64,000 nt of DNA. Origin: Nesterenkonia halophila. Lineage in GTDB: Bacteria; Actinomycetota; Actinomycetes; Actinomycetales; Micrococcaceae. A model generated the notes under the pieces. The model was not told the origin of the DNA, made no database searches, and saw only the letters and a list, made by a program, of their open reading frames with translations. The stretch is from contig NZ_WIAX01000009.1 of NCBI RefSeq assembly GCF_009467795.1, positions 62,001 to 126,000 on the forward strand, given 5' to 3'. This document shows positions 55,377-63,323 of the stretch, piece after piece. The stretch's first letter is position 1. The number at the start of each line of letters is the position of its first letter. Both the position numbers and the translations under genes were made by a program.

Positions 55377-56222
55377 TCACCGTTTCGTCCACTCACCGCA
55401 TCCGTTCGTCTCGAACGCCACGTCAGTCTCGGCGATCGTCACCAGAGCCTGGCCCTCGGAGACGTTGTTGTTCGTGATGATGTCGTCGAGGTCTCCGCCC
55501 GTGCCGGAGAGCCGCGCCCAGTAGCAGTTGATGCCGGTGACCTCGGTGCTGTACGTGCCAGCATCGATGTCCTCGCCGACGATGTACACGCCCGTCCCCG
55601 GGATCGTGTTCTCCTCGACCTCGGTCTCCTGCGTCGAGATCTCCTCCTCGCGGGTGTCCAGGTCCTCCTCCCGGGTATCGAGGTCGGAGCTGCGGGAGTC
55701 GAGGTCAGAGGTACGGGTGCCGAGCTCCTCTTCGCGAGTGTCCAGCTCCGAGTCACGCTCGTCGGCAGCCTGCCGCTGCTCTTCGAGATCAGCCGGCGGG
55801 ACCTCGACCTCTTCAGTCTCGGTCTCGGTGATCGTCTCGGTCTCGGTGACGATCTCAGGCTCGGGATCCGCGGAGGCCGCGCCGCCCAGCGTCGTGCCCA
55901 CGATGAAGGCCACGACCACGCCGACGACCCACGGCCATCGACGGCGCTTCTTCGGCTCCGGCGCCGCGCCGGGCGGCGGCTGCGGCGGCATGGGCGGCGG
56001 CGGTCCCATCGGAGCGGGCGGGCCGGGAGGCCCGGGAGGCGGTCCGGCGGGTCCGCCCGGCCCAGGAGGCGGAGGCATCTGCGCGGGCGGGCCGGGCGGC
56101 TGTCCAGGGGCTGGCGGTCCGTCGGCCGGTGGAGGCCCGGAAGGCTGCCCAGGTCCCGCGCCGTCGTCAGGCGGGGGAGACTGCGGCGGGATCGGGCGGG
56201 TCGGCTCGTCGTCGTGGGACAT
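55377..56222 (-). CDS. Pro-rich single-pass membrane protein with heptad coiled coil
   Basis: 281 residues. Cytoplasmic Pro/Gly-rich tail (1-90), KKRRR then one membrane helix (about 98-118), a Thr/Glu region, and a coiled coil built from near-perfect 7-residue repeats of the form LDTREED at about 155-200. The C-terminal 80 residues form a small domain, GVYIVGEDIDAGTYST, CYWARLSG, ETNGCGEW, with two Cys that may pair outside the cell. Such C-terminal domains are common in actinobacterial surface proteins of unknown role. The gene stands alone. Confidence 0.75.
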   Translation of the reverse strand: MSHDDEPTRPIPPQSPPPDDGAGPGQPSGPPPADGPPAPGQPPGPPAQMPPPPGPGGPAGPPPGPPGPPAPMGPPPPMPPQPPPGAAPEPKKRRRWPWVVGVVVAFIVGTTLGGAASADPEPEIVTETETITETETEEVEVPPADLEEQRQAADERDSELDTREEELGTRTSDLDSRSSDLDTREEDLDTREEEISTQETEVEENTIPGTGVYIVGEDIDAGTYSTEVTGINCYWARLSGTGGDLDDIITNNNVSEGQALVTIAETDVAFETNGCGEWTKR

Positions 56223-56535
56223 CTGAGGCTCCTCATCCAGGTGCGCGTGGTGATCTGCGGCGACTCATCGGCACTTTCGACCGGCGGGTGCGAAGCGCCG
56301 GTCGGTGGCCGATGAGTCGTGTACGTCACACTACGGGCAGGTTCTGACATCGACGCCTGCAGCATGCGCCCCGCGCATGCAGTGAGTGATCCGGCGGGCG
56401 TCGGAGGTGCCGCACGCCCGTCACAGGTTCGCCTTGACGCGGCACTCATGGACGGTCTAGCGTGATGTGAATCACGATGGAAAGCGCATTCTGAACGGTG
56501 CGGGGTTACGCACTGATGGCGAGGAGAGGCAAGGC
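56223..56535. other. Intergenic region before the SsuC-type operon
   Basis: 313 nt between divergent genes. It contains one well-formed promoter (56434-56463) and an A+T-richer leader. No thiamine riboswitch motif or other structured RNA was recognised. Confidence 0.5.
56434..56463 (+). promoter_or_regulatory. Promoter of the ABC transporter operon
   Basis: TTGACG and TAGCGT are separated by 18 nt, the clearest consensus-like promoter in the right part of the window. Transcription would start near 56470. Confidence 0.65.
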
Positions 56536-57375
56536 ATGACGACAGAGGCTCCTGAACGACGAGGGGCGCGCACTGAATCGCCTGCCAAGTTCCGGGGAAA
56601 TCCCTGGTCAGGACGGGTGTCAGCAATCGCTTACCCGGCTGTGTTCCTGCTTTTGGTCGTGCTGCTCTGGTGGGGTGCCACCTCGACGGGGATGGCGCCT
56701 CCGTATATCCTTCCGTCCCCCGAGGACACTTGGGCAGCGCTATCCGAGAATGGTGCGTACCTGGCGCTCCACACCTGGGTGACGGCAGTCGAGACCATCA
56801 TCGGCTTCCTCATCGCCGCCGTCGTGGGCGTCGGCATGGCGGTGATCATGGTCTACTCGCGGACGCTCGAGCGGACGTTCTATCCGATCATCCTCTTCGC
56901 CCAGGTCATCCCCAAGATCGCCATCGCCCCGCTGTTCATCGTCTGGCTGGGCTTCGGGCCCGAGCCGAAGGTCCTCGTCGCCGTGCTGATGGCGTTCTTC
57001 CCGATCGTCATCGCCGGCATCAGCGGGCTCCGGTCCGTGGACCCGGAGGCTCTCGAGCTTGCCTCCATCATGGGCGGCTCGCGGTGGAAGACCTTCATCA
57101 AGATCCGCTTCCCCGCGGCGCTGCCGGAGCTGCTCTCCGGTCTGAAGGTCGCTGCGACGTTGGCGGTGACCGGCGCCGTCGTCGGCGAATTCGTCGGTGC
57201 GAACGAGGGCCTCGGCTACGTGATCCTCCAAGCCAACGGCAATCTCGACACCGCGATGCTCTTCGCCGCGCTCATCATCATGTCCGCCTTGGGTGTACTG
57301 CTGTTCCTCATCCTCGAGGTTATCGAGCGGATATCCATCCCGTGGCACGCCTCCCACCGCAACAAGGACGCCTGA
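56536..57375 (+). CDS. ABC transporter permease, SsuC/TauC/ThiX type
   Basis: 279 residues from ATG 56536 (GAGGAGAGG upstream); the longer frame from 56467 has no ribosome site. Six membrane segments and EAA loop DPEALELASIMGGSRWKTFIKIRFPAALPEL near residue 175. Single-permease importers of this class form homodimers and carry sulfonates, taurine or pyrimidine precursors. It is followed by the binding protein and ATPase genes, a complete system. Confidence 0.92.
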   Translation: MTTEAPERRGARTESPAKFRGNPWSGRVSAIAYPAVFLLLVVLLWWGATSTGMAPPYILPSPEDTWAALSENGAYLALHTWVTAVETIIGFLIAAVVGVGMAVIMVYSRTLERTFYPIILFAQVIPKIAIAPLFIVWLGFGPEPKVLVAVLMAFFPIVIAGISGLRSVDPEALELASIMGGSRWKTFIKIRFPAALPELLSGLKVAATLAVTGAVVGEFVGANEGLGYVILQANGNLDTAMLFAALIIMSALGVLLFLILEVIERISIPWHASHRNKDA

Positions 57376-57436
57376 GCAGAGACGCTCCGCGACGTCCCGC
57401 CGGGCACCGCCGGCGAACGATCAGAAAGGGATCTCC

Positions 57437-58486
57437 ATGACCCGCATGACCCGCGAGAACTCGACGACGAATCAGTCGCGCATCTTGTCGCTGACGGCGA
57501 TGCTGGGTGCCGGAGCGCTGGCCCTGACCGCCTGCGGCGGCGACGGCGGCTCCAGCGGCGACGGCGATCTGGACGAAGTCAGCCTCATGCTGAACTGGTA
57601 TCCCTATGGGGAGCACGCGCCGTTCTACTACGGCGTCGAAGAGGGCATCTTCGAGGACCACGGGATCGATCTCGAAATCCAGTCCGGACAGGGGTCGACC
57701 CGGACGGTGCAGGCGATCGGCTCCGGAGAGGCCGACTTCGGCTGGGCGGATACGGCGCCGCTGATGTCCAACATCGACCAGGGTGTCTCCGTGAAGAGCG
57801 TCGGAGTGTTCCTGCAGACGACGCCGTCGGCCGTCCAGTTCTTCTCCGACTCCGGCATCGAGGAGCCTGCCGACCTCGAGGGCAAGACCATCGCCGTCTC
57901 GGCCGGCGACGCGCCGACGTCGACCTTCCCACAGTTCCTGGAAGAGGCCGGCGTCGACGCCGACGCAGTGGACCAGCAGAACCTCGACCCGGCCGGCAAG
58001 GTCTCCTCGGTGATCTCCGGTCAGGTCGACGGACTCATCGGCTTCGCCCACGATCAGGGGCCGCAGATCGAGGACGAGAGCGGCGACGAGGTCTCTTACA
58101 TCCGTTACAGCGACGTGGGACTGAACTTCTATTCGAACGGTCTGGTCGCCAGCCAGGGCACCATCGACGACGATTCCGACCTCGTCGAGCGTATGGTCGC
58201 CGCGACGTCCGAGGCTTTCGACGCCGCCGTCGAAGAACCCGACGCCGCCGCCGGGGCTATGGAAGGTAAGGACCCGCAGCTGCCCGCCCAGAGTGTCGTC
58301 GTCGATCAGTGGAAGCAGACCAGCGAGATCCTGACCACGGAGAACTCTGAGGGCGAAGCTCCCGGGTGGAACGCCGCGGAGGACTGGGAGAACACCATCT
58401 CGGTGATGTCTGAGGCCGAGCTGATCGACGAAGAGAATCCGGTCGAGACCTACTACGACGACTCCTTCGCGCCGGAGGGAGAATGA
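57437..58486 (+). CDS. ABC transporter substrate-binding lipoprotein, NMT1/THI5-like
   Basis: 349 residues with signal sequence and lipobox LALTAC. The mature N-terminus VSLMLNWYPYGEHAPFYYGVEEGIFEDHGIDLEIQ and GSGEADFGWADTAPLM are characteristic of the NMT1/THI5-like fold, whose members bind thiamine precursors, sulfonates or related compounds. The ligand here is undetermined. ATG 57437 follows AGAAAGGGA. The ATPase gene overlaps its stop. Confidence 0.9.
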   Translation: MTRMTRENSTTNQSRILSLTAMLGAGALALTACGGDGGSSGDGDLDEVSLMLNWYPYGEHAPFYYGVEEGIFEDHGIDLEIQSGQGSTRTVQAIGSGEADFGWADTAPLMSNIDQGVSVKSVGVFLQTTPSAVQFFSDSGIEEPADLEGKTIAVSAGDAPTSTFPQFLEEAGVDADAVDQQNLDPAGKVSSVISGQVDGLIGFAHDQGPQIEDESGDEVSYIRYSDVGLNFYSNGLVASQGTIDDDSDLVERMVAATSEAFDAAVEEPDAAAGAMEGKDPQLPAQSVVVDQWKQTSEILTTENSEGEAPGWNAAEDWENTISVMSEAELIDEENPVETYYDDSFAPEGE

Positions 58487-59298
58487 TGACCGTGGAGACG
58501 CCGAGCCCGTCGACCGCCGTCGAGACGGACACCCTGGTCGACGTCGACGACATCACGATCCGATTCGACTCCAAGAAGAGCTCCGTGGTCGCTCTGCGGG
58601 GCGTCTCGCTGCAGATCCAGCAAGGCGAGTTCATCGCGATCGTCGGACCCTCTGGGTGCGGCAAGTCCACGTTGTTGCGGGCGATCTCCGGCATCACCTC
58701 CACGACGGAGGGCAGCGTCTCGCTGCGTGGGGACCAGGTGGTCGGCCCTCGGCAGGATGTCGGATTCGTCTTCCAGCGGCCGGCACTGATGCCGTGGCGC
58801 GACGTGCGTCGCAACATCCTGCTGCAGGCCGAGATGCGGGGCATGGACCGGGTAGAAGCGCGTGAACGCTGCGAAGACCTGATTCAGTTCACCGGACTCA
58901 CCGGATTCGAGAAATCGCTGCCGCACCAACTCTCCGGCGGCATGCAGCAGCGGGCGGCGCTGTGCCGTTCTCTGCTTCATCAGCCGGATGTGCTGCTCAT
59001 GGACGAGCCTTTCGGCGCCCTCGACGCTCTGACCCGCGAGAAGATGAACGTGGAGATGCAGCGGATGTGGCGCGAACGGGACATGACCGCGGCCCTCGTT
59101 ACGCACTCAGTGGCAGAGGCGGTGTACCTGGCGACCCGCGTCGTGGTGATGGGCGCTCGTCCCGGGCATGTCGTGGAGGAGTTCACAGTGAACCTTCCCC
59201 GCGAGCGTGACTATGAGGAGACGATGGAGGACCCGGAGTTCCATCGCGTCGCTGGGCGGGTGCGCGAACTGCTCGGGAGCGCGTCCTCGCACGAGTGA
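58483..59298 (+). CDS. ABC transporter ATPase, SsuB/TauB/ThiZ type
   Basis: 271 residues. Walker A GPSGCGKST (about 56-64), Q-loop VFQRPALMPW, signature LSGGMQQR, Walker B VLLMDEPFGALD, and switch His in VTHSVAEAV. It energises the two preceding gene products. ATG 58483 overlaps the upstream TGA; ATG 58486 is an equal alternative. Confidence 0.95.
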   Translation: MMTVETPSPSTAVETDTLVDVDDITIRFDSKKSSVVALRGVSLQIQQGEFIAIVGPSGCGKSTLLRAISGITSTTEGSVSLRGDQVVGPRQDVGFVFQRPALMPWRDVRRNILLQAEMRGMDRVEARERCEDLIQFTGLTGFEKSLPHQLSGGMQQRAALCRSLLHQPDVLLMDEPFGALDALTREKMNVEMQRMWRERDMTAALVTHSVAEAVYLATRVVVMGARPGHVVEEFTVNLPRERDYEETMEDPEFHRVAGRVRELLGSASSHE

Positions 59299-59484
59299 CA
59301 TCAGGGTGCCCGGCGTGGTCGGGCGGCTCATCGCGACGTGCCGGTGGTCGGCCGATGTCGTGTGGTGCCGGCTCCGACCCGAACCCTGGCCGCTCGGTGC
59401 TCGCGAGCATTAGCGTGGCGGCAGGAGGCGCTGAGCGGATCGGCTGGTGCTGACCAGCTGCATCATCGGGGAGGGGAGACTAAT

Positions 59485-60228
59485 ATGCAGATCGCCGTCG
59501 CCGGAGCCACCGGCACTGCCGGAGCGTCCACCGTCGCGCTGGCACGGGAGCGCGGCCACCACGTCGTCGAGATCTCCCGATCCGCAGGCGTCGACCTGCT
59601 CGCCGGCGAGGGGCTGACCGCGGCACTGGCCGGCGTCGACGTCGTCATCGATGCCTCGAACCCGCGTCTTCAGGATCCCGAAGCCGACCTCGTCGAGGCC
59701 TATGCTCAGGCGACGACGCGGCTGATCGCGGCCTGTCGCAGAGCCGGCGTCGAGCATCTGGTATACCTGTCGATCAGCACTATCCACGACCCGGCCTTCG
59801 ACGAGTTCCCCTATTACCTGGCGAAGCGCGCCCAGGAGCAGGTCATCGCCGACAGCGGCTTCCCGGCGACGATCATCGTCACCACCCAGTGGCATGAGTT
59901 CGCCGTGGACCCCGCCGCGGTGACGACCGGCGACTACGAGGTCACCGTCCAGGACTGGCTGATCCAGCCGGTCGCCGTCGCCGTCGTCGCCGAGGTCCTG
60001 CACGACGCCGCACACTCGCGCCTGCCGCGCCGCTCGCTGGCCGGACCGGAGACCCTCCGGCTGTCCGAACTCACCGAGCGCTACCTCGCCGCCCGCGGCG
60101 ACGATCGGCCGGTGCGCACTGTCGAGGCTGCGATGCCCGCGCTGGCCGATGGAGCGCTGCTCGCGCCCGAGGGCGCCGAGCTGGTCGGCCCGTCAGTCGA
60201 GGAGTGGCTGGCCGGCCAGGCGCAGTAG
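59485..60228 (+). CDS. NAD(P)-binding NmrA/SDR-like protein
   Basis: 247 residues from ATG 59485 (GAGGGGAG upstream). Rossmann start MQIAVAGATGTAGASTVALARERGHHVVEISRS, then VDVVIDASNP and GVEHLVYLSISTIHD, and a YYLAKRAQEQ segment in the place of the SDR Tyr-x-x-x-Lys. It resembles NmrA-like/atypical SDR proteins that bind NAD(P)(H) and act as reductases or redox sensors. A possible -10 (TAGCGT at 59411) lies upstream, so it is probably its own transcript. Confidence 0.87.
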   Translation: MQIAVAGATGTAGASTVALARERGHHVVEISRSAGVDLLAGEGLTAALAGVDVVIDASNPRLQDPEADLVEAYAQATTRLIAACRRAGVEHLVYLSISTIHDPAFDEFPYYLAKRAQEQVIADSGFPATIIVTTQWHEFAVDPAAVTTGDYEVTVQDWLIQPVAVAVVAEVLHDAAHSRLPRRSLAGPETLRLSELTERYLAARGDDRPVRTVEAAMPALADGALLAPEGAELVGPSVEEWLAGQAQ

Positions 60229-60245
60229 GCGAACCGGGCGCGGCC

Positions 60246-61169
60246 TCACCGCTCGAGCAGCTCCTCGGTCTCGGTGCCGGGCACCGCCACCGAGACCTGG
60301 GTGCCCCAGGGGTCGCAGGTGACCACACGGCGGCCGTCGTCGTCGAAGTCCAGCCCGGCCGCGCGGTAGCGGGCGACCAGCGCATCCAGGTCCTCACGCT
60401 GCGGCACGGTGATCGCCAGGTCGCCCAGCCCCAGCCGCGAGGCGCGCGGACCGGCCCCGCGGCTGTTCCAGGTGTTCATCGCCACGTGGTGGTGATACCC
60501 GCCGGCTGAGGCGAAGAGCGCCCCGGGCAGCGAGGCGGTCGGGTCGAAGCCCAGCGCGCCGACGTAGAACTCCCGTGCCCGCTCCACGTCGCCGACCTGC
60601 AGGTGCACGTGCCCGACCACTCCGGCCCGCTCGGCGCCGGCGTCGAGGACGCCCTGGTCCAGGTGCTCGCGCAGGTACTGCTGCGGATCCAGCCGCAGCG
60701 AATCCATGGTGACCCGCCCGTCGTGGACCTCCCACATCGTCCGCGGCCGGTCCCGGTAGATCTCGATCCCATTGCCCTCCGGGTCGGTGAAGTAGAAGGC
60801 TTCGCTGACCAGGTGATCGGCCGAGCCGACGAACCGCGAGAGCGGGTGCTGCGCGGCCCGGTAGAGGGTCGCGGCCAGGCTGGCCTCGTCCTCGACGAGG
60901 AACGCGGTGTGGAACAGCCCGGCCGCGCGCGGATCCACTGCGTTCATGCCCGGAGCATGGACCAGCCGGACCATCGGAGTGGTGCCACGCCCCAGCACCC
61001 GGTGGACCTCGCGGCCGCGGGTGCGCTCCTGCAACGGCTCCATCGCCAGGGCAGTGGCGTAGTACTCGGACATCATCTCCAGGTCACCGACGTGCAGGGT
61101 GACCGCGTCCATCGACGTCTCCGGGTGGATGACGCGCTCGACGTCGGCGGCGGGGGAGGCAGGGAGCAT
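60246..61169 (-). CDS. VOC-family ring-cleavage dioxygenase-like protein (CatE type)
   Basis: 307 residues in two VOC halves. Metal-ligand candidates are H26 (MDAVTLHVGDLEMM), H87 (GLFHTAFLV) and E139 (GNGIEIY) in the first half; H186 (GHVHLQVGDV) and HHVAMNTW in the second. The layout resembles catechol-2,3-dioxygenase-like CatE/MhqO proteins of quinone and phenol stress. It is divergent from a PadR gene; a 14-bp perfect palindrome lies 42 nt upstream. No MarR regulator is visible in the window. Confidence 0.9.
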   Translation of the reverse strand: MLPASPAADVERVIHPETSMDAVTLHVGDLEMMSEYYATALAMEPLQERTRGREVHRVLGRGTTPMVRLVHAPGMNAVDPRAAGLFHTAFLVEDEASLAATLYRAAQHPLSRFVGSADHLVSEAFYFTDPEGNGIEIYRDRPRTMWEVHDGRVTMDSLRLDPQQYLREHLDQGVLDAGAERAGVVGHVHLQVGDVERAREFYVGALGFDPTASLPGALFASAGGYHHHVAMNTWNSRGAGPRASRLGLGDLAITVPQREDLDALVARYRAAGLDFDDDGRRVVTCDPWGTQVSVAVPGTETEELLER

Positions 61170-61211
61170 GGCGGACCTCGCAGGAGTCGGGCGGGAATCT
61201 CCCGCCGGGTT

Positions 61212-61225
61212 GTTGTTGCAACAAC
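61212..61225. promoter_or_regulatory. Palindrome upstream of the VOC gene
   Basis: GTTGTTGCAACAAC is a perfect 14-bp palindrome 42 nt upstream of the VOC start, resembling MarR-type operators. Confidence 0.55.
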
Positions 61226-61275
61226 TATCAACGCAGTGGGCGCCGCGGATGTTCCCCCGGGTCGGTACGACTATA

Positions 61276-61304
61276 TTGTCATCCTGACTAGTCAGTCGTA
61301 CGAT
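61276..61304 (+). promoter_or_regulatory. Promoter and operator of the second PadR gene
   Basis: TTGTCA and TACGAT are 17 nt apart. The start point falls at or next to the A of ATG 61311, implying a leaderless mRNA. The spacer contains the palindrome TGACTAGTCA (61285-61294), a likely repressor site. Confidence 0.65.
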
Positions 61305-61310
61305 CTAGTC

Positions 61311-61694
61311 ATGACCTCGATGCACCACGAGCCGGAGGAGCGGCCCGCCGACTGGCCGTCGGAATGGCCTTCCGAGTGGCTCCGTGCCGTCCTCGAGCTC
61401 TGCGTGCTGCGCATCCTCGCCGACGGCCCGACCTACGGCTACGAGATCGCGACCCGCCTGGCCGACGAAGGACTGGGCACCGTCAAGGGCGGCACGCTCT
61501 ACCCGCTGCTGCAGCGCTTCGAGCAGTCCGGCCGGGTCGAGGTCGACTGGCGCCCCGGCGACGGCGGCCCGGGGCGGAAGTACTACCTGCTCACCGACGC
61601 CGGCCGCGCTGACCTCGCCGCACGTCGCGCGCACTGGCACCAGTTCGTCGCCACCACCGCTGACATCCTCACTCCGCAGGAGGAGACGCCATGA
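61311..61694 (+). CDS. PadR-family transcriptional regulator
   Basis: 127 residues, the short PadR type with little more than the winged helix: LRAVLELCVLRILADGPTYGYEIATRLADEGLGTVKGGTLYPLLQRFEQSGRVEVDWR and GRKYYLLTDAGRADL. The N-terminal 20 residues contain a tandem WPSEWPSEW. It overlaps the downstream membrane protein gene by 4 nt, a common pairing with HAAS-type membrane proteins. Probably autoregulated through the palindrome in its promoter. Confidence 0.93.
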   Translation: MTSMHHEPEERPADWPSEWPSEWLRAVLELCVLRILADGPTYGYEIATRLADEGLGTVKGGTLYPLLQRFEQSGRVEVDWRPGDGGPGRKYYLLTDAGRADLAARRAHWHQFVATTADILTPQEETP

Positions 61695-62470
61695 CCCGCT
61701 CCCGCTCCACCGACGCACGTTCCGTCGAGGAGACGCTGGCTCCGCACGTCGACCGCGAGTGGGCCGGCGACTTCATCGTCGAGCTGCGGCTGCACGGCGT
61801 CGCCGGCGACGACATCGGCGCCGCGCTCGCCGAAGTCGACTCCCACTGCGCCGAGAGCGGCGAACCGGCGGGCGAGGCCTTCGGGGATGCCGGCGAGTAC
61901 GCCCGCAGCCTGGGACTGCCGGAGACCGAGGAGCAGGCGACGGCGGCCGTGCTGCGGCGGACGCTGCCGACCCTGGTGCAGCTGGCCGGCATGCTCGCCG
62001 TGATCACCGCCGCACCTGAGATCGCCGCCGGGCAGGCGATGAGCGTCACCGCCGGAGCGCTGGTCAGCGCTCTGGTGCTGGTGGCGGTGGTCCTCGCGCT
62101 GGGACTCTGGCCGGAGAAGACTCTGGGCGCGCTGGCCGGCCCGCGGTGGAAGGCTGCCGTCGCCGCCCCACTGTCCCTGGCGCTGATCGTCGCGCCGACG
62201 ATCCTGCTGCGTCAGGAGCTGCTCGCCGCCCCGGCCGGACCGAGCCTGGCCGCCGGCGCCGTCGTGGTGCTCGCCGGCGTGCTCTGGGATCTGGTCCTGG
62301 TCCGCCGCGAAGCCCGCGACCCGGAGCAGGACATGCTCCTCACCCCCTGGGACGGCGCGGTGGAGCGCGATCGCCGACGGCGCAGCATCGCCTGGGCCGA
62401 GCGGTTCCGGCTGCTGATGATTCCAGCGGGCACCGCGGTCATGGCCGCGGTGTTGCTGCTGTTCGGCTGA
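61691..62470 (+). CDS. Membrane protein with HAAS-like N-terminal domain
   Basis: 259 residues. The N-terminal 75 residues are helical and acidic (VDREWAGDFIVELRLHGVAGDDIGAALAEVDSHC) and resemble the HAAS-type domain that commonly accompanies PadR regulators. Six hydrophobic segments follow (from about 90). The two genes overlap (ATGA), so the membrane protein is the likely target or partner of the PadR regulator. Activity unknown. Confidence 0.8.
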   Translation: MTRSRSTDARSVEETLAPHVDREWAGDFIVELRLHGVAGDDIGAALAEVDSHCAESGEPAGEAFGDAGEYARSLGLPETEEQATAAVLRRTLPTLVQLAGMLAVITAAPEIAAGQAMSVTAGALVSALVLVAVVLALGLWPEKTLGALAGPRWKAAVAAPLSLALIVAPTILLRQELLAAPAGPSLAAGAVVVLAGVLWDLVLVRREARDPEQDMLLTPWDGAVERDRRRRSIAWAERFRLLMIPAGTAVMAAVLLLFG

Positions 62471-62497
62471 CACCGGCCGCGCTCCGAGCAGCCCGGC

Positions 62498-63259
62498 TCA
62501 CCGGTATTCGGGGTTCACATGCTCCGCCCCGGTGCCGGCGTCCCAGGCGCGGCGATCGTTGCCGTAGGAGGGGATCCCGCCGGCGGCGCGGAGCATCGCC
62601 GCCAGATGCATCAGGTTGTAGGTCATGAACGTGGCGTTGCGGTTGGTGAAGTCGTTCTCCGGGCCGCCGGAGCCCGGGTCCAGATAGGACGGGCCGGGGC
62701 CGGCCTCGCCGACCCAGCCGGCGTCGGCCTGCGGCGGGATGGTGCAGCCGAGGTGCTGCAGGCTGTAGAGCACGTTCATCGCGCAGTGCTTGATCCCGTC
62801 CTCGTTGCCGGTGAACAGCGCCCCGCCGACCCGGCCGTAGTAGGAGGACTGGCCGGCGTCGTTGAGGTCGCCGGAGTTCGAGTAGAGCCGCTCGATGACC
62901 CGTCGCATCACCGAGCTGTTGTCGCCCAGCCAGATCGGGCCGGCCAGCACCAGGATGTCGGAGGCCATGACCGTCCGGTGCAGCTGCGGCCACTCGTCGG
63001 TCTCCCAGCCGTGCTGGGTCATATCCGGCTGCACGCCGGGGGCGATGTCATGGTCCACCGGGCGGATGACCTCCACGCTCACCCCGTGGTGGCGCATCAG
63101 CCGGGCGCTGGCCTCCACCAGCGCTCCGGTGTGGCTGACCTCCGGGGACGGCTTGAGCGTGCAGTTGAAGAAGGTCGCGCGCAGATGGCTGAAGTCCGAG
63201 GCGGTCGCCGCAGTGGAGCGCCGCCCGGCTGCCTGGGTGTCGTGATCAGTCGATGTCAT
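62498..63259 (-). CDS. Flavodoxin-like NAD(P)H-dependent FMN reductase
   Basis: 253 residues from ATG 63259 (GAGGTG upstream). Flavodoxin-fold features: LRATFFNCTLKPSPEVSHTGALVEASARLM (phosphate-binding loop), DILVLAGPIWLGDNSSVMRRVIERL (the LAGPIWLG FMN loop), and GGALFTGNEDGIKHCAMNVLYSLQHLG. It likely reduces FMN or quinone-type electrophiles. It is the second minus-strand redox gene in this corner after the VOC gene, and it may be cotranscribed with the glutaminase gene upstream of it on that strand. Confidence 0.87.
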   Translation of the reverse strand: MTSTDHDTQAAGRRSTAATASDFSHLRATFFNCTLKPSPEVSHTGALVEASARLMRHHGVSVEVIRPVDHDIAPGVQPDMTQHGWETDEWPQLHRTVMASDILVLAGPIWLGDNSSVMRRVIERLYSNSGDLNDAGQSSYYGRVGGALFTGNEDGIKHCAMNVLYSLQHLGCTIPPQADAGWVGEAGPGPSYLDPGSGGPENDFTNRNATFMTYNLMHLAAMLRAAGGIPSYGNDRRAWDAGTGAEHVNPEYR

Positions 63260-63323
63260 GGGGCACCTCGCTGTCCGATTGCCGATGAACGATGGGGGAG
63301 GGCGGCGCCTCACCGGGCAGGCG

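Noticed and set aside
56223-56535. Thiamine (TPP) riboswitch before the NMT1/THI5-type transporter
   Set aside because: The conserved TPP core motifs were not found in the leader.
59294-59307. Half copy of the 64-nt element (GTGACATCAGGGTG) at the end of the ABC ATPase gene
   Set aside because: Only one half-box plus part of a spacer matches, there is no symmetric partner, and chance is likely.
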